Assembly (NCBI GenBank): GCA_021772915.1
Contig: JAJFLB010000018.1
Span: forward strand, 186,001 to 250,000
Origin: Gammaproteobacteria bacterium
GTDB lineage: Bacteria > Pseudomonadota > Gammaproteobacteria > Xanthomonadales > SZUA-36
Direction of reading: 5' to 3'
Length of the DNA: 64,000 nucleotides
Shown here: one piece after another, positions 8,233 through 16,987 of the stretch
How positions within the stretch are numbered: the stretch's first letter is position 1
Layout of the letters: every line of letters starts with the position of its first letter
Translations under genes and position numbers: made by a program
Notes under the pieces: model-generated
What the model saw: the letters and a program-made list of their open reading frames with translations, nothing else
What the model was told of the DNA's origin: nothing
Databases searched by the model: none

Positions 8233-9332
8233 TTTTCATCCTCATATACCGGCTGCAACCGTAATCGCAGGTCACAACCGATTTGGCGTGTGTCCAGCCA
8301 TTTTAAATGGACGCGATTCGCCATGTTATCAAGCCGTGGTGCAGCAAAGGGACTTCTCGCATCACCCCCAAGCAGTACCGGTGCCTGGTAGATCAACAAT
8401 TCATCGACCAAACCCTGTTGCAATAGGGCGCCGCATAAGGTCGCGCCTGCTTCGACCTGCACTTCGTTAATACCGCGGGACGCAAGTTCCCGCAATAGCG
8501 CCACCAGATTCACACGTCCATCAGTGGCCGGCAGGACCAGGCATTCTGCCCCTGCATTTTCCAGGGTTTTTACCTTGACTGTGCTTTCCAAGCCCACAAT
8601 CAACACCTTACCCTCAATACGTAGCAAACGGGCATCCGCAGGCATGCGCCACTGACTGTCAACAATCACGCGCAAGGGCTGTCCTGAATTCCCATCTATG
8701 CGTACATTCAGTGACGGGTCGTCTGCCAGCACAGTACCGATTCCCGTTAAAATTACATCAGATCTGGCTCGCCACCGCTGCCCATCAGCTCGTGCAGCTG
8801 CCCCACTGATCCACTGACTGACACCGTTTGCCAAAGCGATATGTCCATCCATGCTTTGTGCCAGCTTGACCCGTACCCACGGACGTTGATGCTTCATCCG
8901 CATGAGGAATCCACGGTTGAGTTCCCCAGCCTGCGTGGCCAATAACCCCGATTCTACTCTTATGCCAGCCTTGCGAAGCCGCTCCAGTCCAGCACCATTG
9001 ATCGCCGGATTAGGGTCTTCATGCGCACACACCAAACGAGCAATTTTCGCCTTGATCAATGCATCGACACATGGCGGAGTGCGGCCAGTATGGCTACAGG
9101 GTTCCAGTGTCACGTAGACGGTGGCTCCCACGGTTTTGTCACCCGCCTCTCGCAAGGCAATGATTTCAGCGTGCTCTTCGCCCGCACGCTGATGCCAACC
9201 ACTGCCAATGAGCTCATCGTTTCTTGCAATAACACAACCCACACGTGGGTTGGGGTGGGTTGTATTCAGCCCCAGACGGGCCAAGCGCAAAGCCTTTGCC
9301 ATGCAGGTGACATCATGCCGGTTGAATTTCAT
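8214..9332 (-). CDS. ribD: Bifunctional riboflavin deaminase/reductase RibD
   Basis: Performs the second and third steps of riboflavin synthesis. The deaminase domain (about 1-145) carries zinc ligands in [15 protein letters not shown] (HAE) and [18 protein letters not shown] (PCxxxGxxPxC). The reductase domain (about 150-360) contains [42 protein letters not shown] and [23 protein letters not shown] (pieces of it shown; NADPH-binding Rossmann-like fold). Length 372 is normal. It overlaps nrdR by 4 bases and ribE by 19. Confidence 0.96.
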   Translation of the reverse strand: MKFNRHDVTCMAKALRLARLGLNTTHPNPRVGCVIARNDELIGSGWHQRAGEEHAEIIALREAGDKTVGATVYVTLEPCSHTGRTPPCVDALIKAKIARLVCAHEDPNPAINGAGLERLRKAGIRVESGLLATQAGELNRGFLMRMKHQRPWVRVKLAQSMDGHIALANGVSQWISGAAARADGQRWRARSDVILTGIGTVLADDPSLNVRIDGNSGQPLRVIVDSQWRMPADARLLRIEGKVLIVGLESTVKVKTLENAGAECLVLPATDGRVNLVALLRELASRGINEVQVEAGATLCGALLQQGLVDELLIYQAPVLLGGDARSPFAAPRLDNMANRVHLKWLDTRQIGCDLRLRLQPVYEDEKCLQES

Positions 9333-9853
9333 TTCTTACGCCGTTTATCCCTGGCTTGAAGATTCAGCAAAGAAATTTGGCGTTTATCAAGACCACCGGG
9401 ACTATCACTTTCCAGTCGTTCAATCTCATCACGGAAGGCCTGCACATCCTCAAATCGCCTGTATACAGACGCAAATCGCACATAGGCAACCTGATCCAGG
9501 TGCCTTAGCTCACGCATTACCCATTCACCTATCAGGCTACTGGGTATCTCAACCTCCTCAACACTGCGGATCTCACGCAGCAGAGTGCGTATGGCACGCT
9601 CAATCTCGCGTGTTTCAACCGGTCTTTTCTCCAGCGCCCTTAGCATTCCGTTGCGCAGCTTGTCTTCGGAAAAAGTCTCGCGCACACCATCGGACTTGAT
9701 CACACGGGGTGCTTTCAGCTCCGGTGACTCATAGGTGTTGAAACGACTTGTGCATTGCGGACACTCACGCCGTCGCTTGATCAACATACCATCACCTGTC
9801 ACCCGCGAATCCACCACGCGTGTATCATCGTGATTGCAAAGCGGGCACCACAT
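9329..9853 (-). CDS. nrdR: Transcriptional repressor NrdR
   Basis: Zinc-ribbon plus ATP-cone repressor of ribonucleotide reductase genes that senses the ATP/dATP balance. Starting at ATG 9853 gives 174 residues beginning [18 protein letters not shown]; the zinc ribbon uses CPLC and CPQC near residues 3-34, and the ATP-cone follows with [21 protein letters not shown] near 49. The ATG overlaps the glyA stop codon by one base (TGATG), the family start motif supports this choice, and an upstream in-frame ATG at 9883 would only add residues encoded inside glyA. Confidence 0.96.
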   Translation of the reverse strand: MWCPLCNHDDTRVVDSRVTGDGMLIKRRRECPQCTSRFNTYESPELKAPRVIKSDGVRETFSEDKLRNGMLRALEKRPVETREIERAIRTLLREIRSVEEVEIPSSLIGEWVMRELRHLDQVAYVRFASVYRRFEDVQAFRDEIERLESDSPGGLDKRQISLLNLQARDKRRKK

Positions 9854-11109
9854 CAGGACTGATAGACGGGACTTTTGAGACACAAAGCGGTGACCGCTGC
9901 GCGTGCCCGGGTCTCGGTTTGTTCCTGACCAATGTTGTCGAGTACATCACATACAACAGCCGCCAACTCTACACAGTCATCCAAACTGAAACCACGTGTG
10001 GTCACTGCCGCAGTGCCCATACGCAGACCGCTGGTCACAAACGGTGAGCGTGGTTCTCCAGGCACGGTATTCTTGTTGACGGTGATCGCCGCCCGGCCCA
10101 GCGCTTCTTCTGCATCCTTACCCGTAAAGTCACAGCCGATAAGGTCCACGAGAAAGAGATGATTGTCCGTACCACCAGAGACGATCCGGTAACCCCGCTC
10201 CATTATGACTGCGGCCATCGCCCGGGCATTGTCCACGACTTGCTGCTGATACTGCTTGAACCCTGGTTCCAATGCTTCTTTGAATGCCACAGCCTTGGCG
10301 GCGATCACATGCATCAAGGGACCACCCTGGGTTCCGGGGAAAACCAGGGAATTCAGTTTTTTCTGGATAGCTTCGTCTTTCTGCGCAAGGATAATGCCAC
10401 CTCTCGGACCCCTCAGGGTCTTGTGTGTGGTCGAGGTAACCACGTGGGCATGAGGTATCGGACTTGGGTAGATGCCAGTGGCGACCAACCCGGCAATATG
10501 GGCCATATCCACCAACAGCAATGCACCGACAGAGTCTGCAATCTCACGCATCCTGGCCCAGTCCACAATTCTCGAATATGCGGAAAAACCACCCACCAAT
10601 AATTGCGGTCTGGTCTCGTGGGAAACGGACTGCATCCGGTCATAATCAATCAAACCGGTATCCTCATTTACACCATAGTGCACGGCATTGAATAATCGGC
10701 CCGAAAAATTGACCTTCGCACCGTGCGTAAGATGCCCCCCGTGTGACAAGTCCATGCCAAGCAATGTATCACCCGGTTCCAGTAACGCCAGGTAGGCTGC
10801 CGCGTTGGCCTGTGAGCCGGAATGTGGTTGCACATTGGCATAGTGGGCCCCGAACAACCGTTTGACCCTGTCGATCGCCAGGCTCTCAGCGACATCAACA
10901 TACTCACAACCCCCATAGTAGCGCCGGCCTGGGTAACCCTCCGCATACTTGTTGGTCAGCACGGATCCCTGCGCCTCCAACACCCTGCGGCTGACATAAT
11001 TTTCCGAGGCAATCAGTTCTACATGATCCTCCTGACGCTGCTCCTCACCGGCGATAGCCGCAGCCAGTTCCGGATCAAATTCCCGAATATTCAAACCATC
11101 GTCAAACAT
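9853..11109 (-). CDS. glyA: Serine hydroxymethyltransferase
   Basis: PLP enzyme that moves a one-carbon unit from serine to tetrahydrofolate, giving glycine and methylene-THF. The 418-residue product matches family length. Visible landmarks: [26 protein letters not shown] at 33-58 in pieces, [19 protein letters not shown] near 97, and the PLP-lysine loop [19 protein letters not shown] (Lys in THKT) near 224. It opens the glyA-nrdR-rib-nusB-thiL-pgpA operon. Confidence 0.97.
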   Translation of the reverse strand: MFDDGLNIREFDPELAAAIAGEEQRQEDHVELIASENYVSRRVLEAQGSVLTNKYAEGYPGRRYYGGCEYVDVAESLAIDRVKRLFGAHYANVQPHSGSQANAAAYLALLEPGDTLLGMDLSHGGHLTHGAKVNFSGRLFNAVHYGVNEDTGLIDYDRMQSVSHETRPQLLVGGFSAYSRIVDWARMREIADSVGALLLVDMAHIAGLVATGIYPSPIPHAHVVTSTTHKTLRGPRGGIILAQKDEAIQKKLNSLVFPGTQGGPLMHVIAAKAVAFKEALEPGFKQYQQQVVDNARAMAAVIMERGYRIVSGGTDNHLFLVDLIGCDFTGKDAEEALGRAAITVNKNTVPGEPRSPFVTSGLRMGTAAVTTRGFSLDDCVELAAVVCDVLDNIGQEQTETRARAAVTALCLKSPVYQS

Positions 11110-11190
11110 GCTTTACCTCGTTGTGGGTTGCACCTGTTCCATGGTGCTACAAGTGCGCGTGATTCTATCATTTTGTGGGGCGGTTAACTC

Positions 11191-11286
11191 GTAGGACTGA
11201 CGAGCTTCGCTCGTCGGGAACCTTTCGCCCAGACTGATGTGTCTTTTCAGGCAAGCTTCCCGATGAGCGAAGCTCATCGGTCCTAC
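11191..11286. repeat. REP/BIME-like palindromic element, copy 2
   Basis: The clearest copy: outer ends GTAGGAC (11191) and GTCCTAC (to 11286), two inner hairpins GACGAGC-TTC-GCTCGTC (11199-11215) and CCGATGAGC-GAA-GCTCATCGG (11260-11280), separated by an unpaired middle. It lies between the epimerase gene and glyA, and its right end supplies the TAG stop codon of the epimerase gene (11285-11283, minus strand). Confidence 0.85.
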
Positions 11287-12206
11287 GGATTCCGTGGGTC
11301 TTGCGGGTTCCAATACTGTGGGAATTCAAGATCTTCCTTGCTGGGGTTGAAGGCACGTGGCTTGTAATTGAGCAATGTGCGTGCTTGCTGATCATTGAAT
11401 ACCAGATCGATGTTTTGGCGACGTGCCATCTCACTGTTAACCGCCATACGAGGCTTGATCATTGCCACCAGTTGTAGCAGCGGCAAAAACAATCCCTCAG
11501 GCAAACGCAAAATTCTTGCCGGTTTATCCAAAGCGCTGAAAATATGCCCAATCATATCCGCATAACTCAAGGTACTACCACCGGTGAGAAACATGAATTG
11601 CGGCAAATGCTCTTCAGTGCACAATGCGGTAACCGCAACGAATGCGAGGTCCTCGGCGTGTACCGGTTGCCTTAATCCGACAGCCCCCCCGTTTACGGGC
11701 ATAAAACCAAAGCGCCGGATCCAATTGGCTAAACGACTTATGCTGGTGTCCAGTCCACAACCGTAGATCAGCGTGGGTCTGAGGATCACCAACCGTACAC
11801 CCTTGCTTTCAGCCGTTGACCGCACTTCTGACTCCAGCGCCAGCATGCCCTGAATCTGTCTATTCTCTTCACGGTTGGTTGATTTCTCTTTACTGATGAC
11901 GCTGCTGCTGCTGAACACGACTGCTGCGCGACAGCTCTTAGCCGTAGCCAGGTAATTCCTGGCGAGTTCCAGGGGACCTGCCGACAAGAAGAATTGACAG
12001 TCGTGCGCAAACCCATCTGCAGCAGCGCCAGTCAACCACTCGACCTGCTCCCATTCGGGGTATCCCTGTGGTCTGCCCTGGCGGCTTAGCGCGAGAATGT
12101 TAAATCCGGCCGAAATCAACCGGGGTATCGCGAATACACCAATCTGGCTACTGGCGCCACTCAGAAATACCCTTCTTTCTGTGCTGCCCGGACCGGGTAA
12201 AATCAT
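11283..12206 (-). CDS. NAD-dependent epimerase/dehydratase family protein
   Basis: Short-chain-type nucleotide-sugar or lipid-linked-sugar modifying enzyme; substrate not identifiable. The N terminus has the Rossmann NAD(P) loop in the form RRVFLSGASSQIGVFAIPRL (GxSxxIG near 17-23) and later LRPTLIYGCGLD (Y-containing, near 147) and RQPVHAEDLAFVAVTAL near 180, the extended-SDR layout. The usual YxxxK pair is not obvious, so catalytic competence is uncertain. Start ATG 12206 overlaps the glycosyltransferase stop by 4 bases (ATGA). The stop codon lies inside a palindromic repeat. It ends the polysaccharide block. Confidence 0.8.
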   Translation of the reverse strand: MILPGPGSTERRVFLSGASSQIGVFAIPRLISAGFNILALSRQGRPQGYPEWEQVEWLTGAAADGFAHDCQFFLSAGPLELARNYLATAKSCRAAVVFSSSSVISKEKSTNREENRQIQGMLALESEVRSTAESKGVRLVILRPTLIYGCGLDTSISRLANWIRRFGFMPVNGGAVGLRQPVHAEDLAFVAVTALCTEEHLPQFMFLTGGSTLSYADMIGHIFSALDKPARILRLPEGLFLPLLQLVAMIKPRMAVNSEMARRQNIDLVFNDQQARTLLNYKPRAFNPSKEDLEFPQYWNPQDPRNP

Positions 12207-13069
12207 CGCCGCATCAACACCAACGGCCACAACACGACAAACCTGATCCAGATAGTGGTATAAACCAACCAACATACCGGAAGGGAAGTGGAATCAGCCT
12301 GAAATTTTTTGAAGAACCTGACCAGGCTGCGGTGTTTTTGAAAGTGTACCCAAGCCGGTCGGCTGCGACTGGACAATCCCTGCAGATGTACGCTGCCGGC
12401 CTGAGGGACATAAATGCAGTGCCAACCATTTGCAGCCAAACGATACATCAGATCCAGATCTTCACAATGCATGGCGTATTGTTCGTCAAGGAATCCCGCA
12501 GCCGTAAACGCCTCACGTCTGATCAGCATACAAGCTCCACCCACGGCCTCACAAATTTGTACTTCATTACCTATTTTGGACACATCAACCTCAACGCCGT
12601 GAAAAAAAGATGACCACCTTCCCAGACGCCAAAGACCAGAGGTTGTCATTAATGATTTCCAGGGCGCCGGGAAACGACGCACCGTGGCGCGCTGCATTCG
12701 CCCGCCGGCGTCACGCACCGCCGGACCTGCGAGCCCCGCACGGGGGTTGTTTTCGAGTGCTGCCGTCAGGTAACCAATCGCATCCGGTTCAAGCATGCAA
12801 TCCGGGTTCAAGACCAACAGGAAATCCGCATCTGAACATCGTGCTACGGCGTTCACAGCTGCAGCAAAACCAAGGTTGGTTGTATTAAACACGAATCGAA
12901 CTAACTCGTGGTCGGCGTACTCATCACACAGTTGTTGCGCACTACCATCGTCCGAAGCGTTGTCAACCACCGTGATCCCGGTCTGTACGGTACTGTTGAA
13001 CACGGCATCAACACACTGTTTCAGTATTTCACCCGCATTGTAATTAACGATGATCGTCGCAACAGTCAC
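12203..13069 (-). CDS. Family 2 glycosyltransferase (rhamnosyltransferase-like)
   Basis: Inverting GT-A glycosyltransferase of 288 residues. N terminus TVATIIVNYNAGEILKQCVD and VVDNASDDGSAQQL bind nucleotide-sugar; LLVLNPDCMLEPDAI near 82 holds the metal-binding DxD-like motif (NPDC); GGACMLIRREAFTAAGFLDE and EDLDLMYRLAANGW (ED acid-base region) follow. The C terminus has a hydrophobic stretch (VCWLVYTTIWIRFVVLWPLV) that may anchor it to the membrane. Start is GTG at 13069. It acts presumably on the glycan exported by Wzm-Wzt. Just upstream lies a truncated copy of the 270-bp inverted-repeat element. Confidence 0.88.
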   Translation of the reverse strand: MTVATIIVNYNAGEILKQCVDAVFNSTVQTGITVVDNASDDGSAQQLCDEYADHELVRFVFNTTNLGFAAAVNAVARCSDADFLLVLNPDCMLEPDAIGYLTAALENNPRAGLAGPAVRDAGGRMQRATVRRFPAPWKSLMTTSGLWRLGRWSSFFHGVEVDVSKIGNEVQICEAVGGACMLIRREAFTAAGFLDEQYAMHCEDLDLMYRLAANGWHCIYVPQAGSVHLQGLSSRSRPAWVHFQKHRSLVRFFKKFQADSTSLPVCWLVYTTIWIRFVVLWPLVLMRR

Positions 13070-13090
13070 TTTGAGCTGTCCCTGGTGGTA

Positions 13091-13186
13091 GGCCTTGGAA
13101 AGGACCAGCCATTCCCCGCGGACTGCGCCTTGTCTTGAATCATCTGGAAAGCTCTGAACACATCAATACCACCTTGTTGGGCCACT
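13091..13186 (-). mobile_element. Truncated copy of the 270-bp inverted-repeat element (copy C)
   Basis: Read on the minus strand, 13186 to about 13091 matches the first third of the elements at 31206-31476 and 48878-49143: left terminal repeat (13186-13154, ending TGTTCAG), then CCAGATGATTCAAGACAAGG and AATGGCTGGTCCTTTCCAAGG. Homology stops abruptly about 20 bases before the glycosyltransferase GTG. It begins 2 bases after the methyltransferase TAG stop. Confidence 0.8.
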
Positions 13187-13188
13187 TG

Positions 13189-14100
13189 CTATCGGAGCAG
13201 TTTCCGCCACCAGGATGATCGGCCCGCTTTGGGCGATTCCAGTTGGTGTTGTAGCGCCTTGATTTCCTTTTGTAAGCCGGCGATGATGCCCCCGGCCGCC
13301 ATGTTGCGCTTGATTTCTCCGTAATAGTGTTTGTAAACGGATTCTTCAGGGTCATCAAACAGCCACAGGTGGCCTTTGCTCTCGGGCAGGTATGCATGAT
13401 CGGCGGCACACAAGGCAATAAAATACATGGGTGCTTGCGTAATGTGCCGAGTATCACACCCATCGTTAACGGGCGGCTCGGCGCATTCAGCGGAGTTTTG
13501 CTGATCAAGCAAGACCTGCTCAAGTGCATCCATGGACCAGATCGCAGAGTGGAACATCAGTTTTTGACCCAGTAAGCGGTGGGCGGGGAAATACTGTTTT
13601 AACAACGTTTCCAGCTCATCCTTGTAGAGCTCCTTGAGATGATACTCATTGTTGGTGTCCAGTTGATCTGAATAAGTTGCTTTGTTGGGTGAGGACAAAA
13701 TCAAACAGCCATCGGGTTTGAGTACCCGCTTGAACTCCGCCAGCAGTTCATCCTGAGCCCGGAGATGCTCCAGCGTTTCAAATGAAACCACGCGGTCAAA
13801 TTCATTGGCTGCAAAGGGCAAAGCAGTGCAGTCCGCAGCTTGAAATTCAAGTCCGTCCCGGTTTCCATAACGCTGCTCAGCATGGCTAATTGCGTTTGCT
13901 GAAATGTCCACCCCTTCAACGGACATTGCCGAGTCCGCTAACAGGGCAGCACCATATCCCTCACCACAAGCTGCATCCAGCACCCGCATATTCTTGCACC
14001 AACGGGCGGCCAGCGCGTAACGGTGGTAATGTTCGTACCAGATCTCACGTACGCACTCGGGCGTAAAACGTTCGCCGGTATACTCAAGTGAATCAGACAA
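13189..14100 (-). CDS. SAM-dependent class I methyltransferase with C-terminal coiled coil
   Basis: Residues about 35-150 form a Methyltransf_11-type domain: VLDAACGEGYGAALLA (motif I, GxGxG variant), VEGVDISANAISHAE (acidic motif), DRVVSFETLEHL and FKRVLKPDGCLILSSPN. The last 40 residues (AAGGIIAGLQKEIKALQHQL) look like a coiled coil ending in a basic tail. Lying in an ABC-type polysaccharide block whose Wzt has a carbohydrate-binding tail, it may methylate the non-reducing end of the glycan and set chain length, as known for WbdD-type enzymes; this role is inference. The start is TTG at 14100; no ATG is available in frame. Confidence 0.82.
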   Translation of the reverse strand: MSDSLEYTGERFTPECVREIWYEHYHRYALAARWCKNMRVLDAACGEGYGAALLADSAMSVEGVDISANAISHAEQRYGNRDGLEFQAADCTALPFAANEFDRVVSFETLEHLRAQDELLAEFKRVLKPDGCLILSSPNKATYSDQLDTNNEYHLKELYKDELETLLKQYFPAHRLLGQKLMFHSAIWSMDALEQVLLDQQNSAECAEPPVNDGCDTRHITQAPMYFIALCAADHAYLPESKGHLWLFDDPEESVYKHYYGEIKRNMAAGGIIAGLQKEIKALQHQLESPKAGRSSWWRKLLR

Positions 14101-14132
14101 TTTTTCGAGCCATCATGAAATCCATGCTGATT

Positions 14133-14966
14133 CTACCCCATTCTCACGCCTGTTCGCTCAAGACAGTCGAGGATTTCTTCGCGTCTGGATTTAAGCGGAT
14201 CTGCCATGATGAATTCGGAGACCTCGCGCTCGTAGTCCGGATGCTTTTTTAACAAGCGCTGCATGGTCTTCTGATCTGGCTGCAATCCCAATGGCCGGAA
14301 GGACGCTCCGCCGTGATGCACAACGTAGGCATCATCACACAATACGTTACGTAATCCGAGAGCCACAGCGCGCCGACTAAAATCATTTTCCTCACCGTAG
14401 CCGTGGTTAAAGGTCTCCACATCAAATGTCCCGACCTGCTTAATCGCCCGCAGCGAGATTGCCATGCAAAAGCCAACGGCCGTGGGTATGTCAGGATAGC
14501 CGGGGCTGCCACAACCAGCAATCGCCATGGCAATATCACTCGGCTTTTCGGGAGCAGGATTGGATCCACAAAAACGGGGAATAGAAACAATCTCACCATT
14601 GTTTGACCAGGGTGTCGCCGTAGCAATGGACCCATCAGAGGCCAGGCAGCGAGCCAGGCATTGCAACCAGCCAGTGCTTACTACAGTGTCAGAATTGAGC
14701 AGTACCACGTCCGTGGCGGCCTCACTCATGCCGTGATTGGCCGTGGCCACAAACCCCTGGTTTTGCTCGTGCAGCAACAGTTGGCGGTGGGTCTTTGCTC
14801 GCGAAACCCAGGACTGTAGCAACGGACGGACACGAACATCGGTTGACGCGTCATCCAACAGCACCATCGGCGTATCGGGTGGCACCGTGGCTTCAATGGA
14901 ATCAAGACAGCGCTCGAGGTGCTCAAGAGCATTGAACACGGGAACAATGATCAGTGGTAACGGCAC
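14133..14966 (-). CDS. Family 2 glycosyltransferase
   Basis: GT-A glycosyltransferase: PLIIVPVFNALEHLERCLDS at the N terminus, VLLDDASTD (donor binding), LHEQNQGFVATANHGM, DVVLLNSDTVVSTGWLQ (metal-binding NSDT) and GYGEENDFSRRAVALG (ED catalytic region). Starting at GTG 14966 gives 277 residues and leaves 7 bases after the wzt stop; an in-frame TTG at 15002 would overlap wzt by 29 bases. Acceptor and donor sugars cannot be read from sequence. Second transferase of the exporter-linked glycan block. Confidence 0.87.
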   Translation of the reverse strand: MPLPLIIVPVFNALEHLERCLDSIEATVPPDTPMVLLDDASTDVRVRPLLQSWVSRAKTHRQLLLHEQNQGFVATANHGMSEAATDVVLLNSDTVVSTGWLQCLARCLASDGSIATATPWSNNGEIVSIPRFCGSNPAPEKPSDIAMAIAGCGSPGYPDIPTAVGFCMAISLRAIKQVGTFDVETFNHGYGEENDFSRRAVALGLRNVLCDDAYVVHHGGASFRPLGLQPDQKTMQRLLKKHPDYEREVSEFIMADPLKSRREEILDCLERTGVRMG

Positions 14967-14973
14967 GGCAAAG

Positions 14974-16164
14974 TTATCCCCAGGTGTGCGACAGTCTGAC
15001 AAAACCCAACTCCCTGCTCTCCCCGGTTACCTTGAAGGCTACTTCACGGCTGTCAAACAGACGGATGCCTTCAGGATCCATGGAAAATCCACGCAAACTA
15101 TAGCTTCCGGGCAGGAGATCCATGTTGCCAAAACAAATAGCAAATCGATAGTATTGGCGTTTTATACGTTCGGGAGTCACCTTTTCCTGATCGGAGTCAA
15201 CCCCGTAGACCGGCGTACCATCCGCCCTGACGACACCAAAAACACCTACGGGTGGTCGGTCATCGGGTGAATAAATCACCAATTCAGCGGAAATATCTGC
15301 CCCCATGGCATACTCGGTCGTCAACTCAGTCCCGTCTGATCCATCAGCGGCCGTCAATGCCAACTGCTCAATACGATAAAATGCCCCGTCTTCCCGCCCG
15401 TGTGTTCGAACTTCTCTTTCTTCCGCCCGCAGTTTTTCATGCCAGGCCAGGTAAGCCTGGGTTACAGCAAACACATCACCCGATTGGCGTACTTCACCCG
15501 CGTGGATCCAGATTGCTTTTTGGCAGAGTTTTTGCACCACGTACATGCTGTGGGATACGAGCAGCAAAGTTCCACCGTCTTGCAAGAATTGCTCGATCCA
15601 GCGTATACATTTCTTCTGGAATGACTCATCCCCCACGGATAACACTTCATCGGTGATCAACAAGTCCGGACGACATGCCGTAATAACGGCGAAACCGAGG
15701 CGGACTACCATGCCGGATGAGTAGTGTTTGACCGGCTCATAGATATAATCGCCGATGTCTGCAAACGCCAGAATATCACCCAGGCGCTCATCCAGCTCAA
15801 TATCGCTCAGACCCATCAATGAGGCCTTCATGCGGATGTTGTCCAAGCCACTGAAATCGGATTGAAAACCCGCGCTGAGCTCCAGCATCGCGGCAACCGT
15901 ACCTCGGGTCTCCACCTGTCCGTGAGTGGGTTGAATCACACCGGTCAGTACCTTGAGCAAGGTCGATTTACCCGCTCCGTTTTCACCAATGATACCCAGT
16001 GACTGGCCCCGTACAATATCCAGATTAATGTCGCGCAACACAACAACGCCCTGGCTTGGCTCCCGCCCCACCAGCAAGGATACAAAGGCTTGTAATCGTT
16101 CACGCGATTTGTGTACACGTGGATAAATTTTGCTTACCTGCTCCAGGCGGACCAGTGAGTCCAT
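14974..16164 (-). CDS. wzt: Polysaccharide ABC transporter ATP-binding protein with C-terminal glycan-binding domain
   Basis: ATPase of an O-antigen-type exporter. The nucleotide-binding domain (about 20-240) has Walker A GIIGENGAGKSTLLKVLTG, signature YSSGMVVRLGFA and Walker B PDLLITDEVLSVGDE. An extra C-terminal domain (about 260-396) resembles the Wzt carbohydrate-binding module, which in known systems recognises the capped end of the glycan before export. The ATG overlaps the last base of the wzm stop codon. Presence of this tail separates it from short, capsule-type KpsT proteins. Confidence 0.92.
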   Translation of the reverse strand: MDSLVRLEQVSKIYPRVHKSRERLQAFVSLLVGREPSQGVVVLRDINLDIVRGQSLGIIGENGAGKSTLLKVLTGVIQPTHGQVETRGTVAAMLELSAGFQSDFSGLDNIRMKASLMGLSDIELDERLGDILAFADIGDYIYEPVKHYSSGMVVRLGFAVITACRPDLLITDEVLSVGDESFQKKCIRWIEQFLQDGGTLLLVSHSMYVVQKLCQKAIWIHAGEVRQSGDVFAVTQAYLAWHEKLRAEEREVRTHGREDGAFYRIEQLALTAADGSDGTELTTEYAMGADISAELVIYSPDDRPPVGVFGVVRADGTPVYGVDSDQEKVTPERIKRQYYRFAICFGNMDLLPGSYSLRGFSMDPEGIRLFDSREVAFKVTGESRELGFVRLSHTWG

Positions 16165-16904
16165 CAGAGAAAATCCTCAAAGTGGCCTGAAAAGCGTCTA
16201 AAAAAACGCAGGGAAAACCAAGAGAAAACAGTGATAAAAACCACCGCCACCAGCGTGTGAAAACCCAGGTTTACTTCACCAAACAGCAACAATTCACGCA
16301 AACGGCCAACAAACCAGGCCATTGGATTCCAGCGGGAAATTTCCTGTACGGACTGCGGCAGATATGCAGCGCTGTACAAAATGGGCGTTGTAAAAAACCA
16401 CAGTGTCATGACCGGTGGCAGAATGTGTGCCACATCACGTACAAATACCTGCAGGGCGCTGGTGAATAACGATATTGCACAAGCAAACACCCACATAAGT
16501 AGCATTAGCGGAATGACCAGCAAGGCCATCAACCAGTGGATCGGGGTACCGAGCAACTGCAAAACAACCAACACGACCAAATAGCCAACCAGGTTCACCA
16601 CAAACGTGGCACTTACGGTGGCCAGCGGAATCTGCTCCGTGGCGAAAGCCACTTTACCGATCAGGGCAGCGTTTTCGGTGATTGAGCCGTTGGCTCGCAA
16701 TACGGCTTCAGAAAATGCCGTCCACGGCCAAAAGGCAACCGCCAGGTAGGGCACAAAACCGATGTCTCCAGCCTCTGGAATCCGTGCTTTAAATATGGTT
16801 GAAAACACAAAAGCGTAGACAGCCAGCAGTATCACGGGTTGTAAAATTAGCCAGGCAAAACCAGTCAGGTTCTCGAGGTAATCCAGGCGAATCTGGCGAA
16901 CCAC
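16164..16904 (-). CDS. wzm: Polysaccharide ABC transporter permease
   Basis: Type-2 ABC permease (about 246 residues, six predicted membrane spans: 17-38, 50-70, 95-117, 123-147, 157-176 and near 225) that carries undecaprenyl-linked glycan across the inner membrane with Wzt. Conserved LENLTGFAWLILQPVILL opens the first span. The start is uncertain: the assigned codon is GTG 16904, and the frame remains open upstream with family-like residues (EWVFFKNLVVRQIRL) but without an ATG before the ppiC stop at 16988, so a CTG/GTG start or a small sequence change is possible. Confidence 0.88.
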   Translation of the reverse strand: MVRQIRLDYLENLTGFAWLILQPVILLAVYAFVFSTIFKARIPEAGDIGFVPYLAVAFWPWTAFSEAVLRANGSITENAALIGKVAFATEQIPLATVSATFVVNLVGYLVVLVVLQLLGTPIHWLMALLVIPLMLLMWVFACAISLFTSALQVFVRDVAHILPPVMTLWFFTTPILYSAAYLPQSVQEISRWNPMAWFVGRLRELLLFGEVNLGFHTLVAVVFITVFSWFSLRFFRRFSGHFEDFL

Positions 16905-16987
16905 CAGGTTTTTAAAAAATACCCACTCAAGTTTTCTTCTGGCTGTTTTGATTTTCCCGACCCGACAGATGGTACAGGGTCTATAGT

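Noticed and set aside
11110-11190. Riboswitch upstream of glyA
   Set aside because: The leader is short and no glycine aptamer-like paired domains were seen. Likewise, no FMN element was seen before ribD or ribBA, which are inside the operon.
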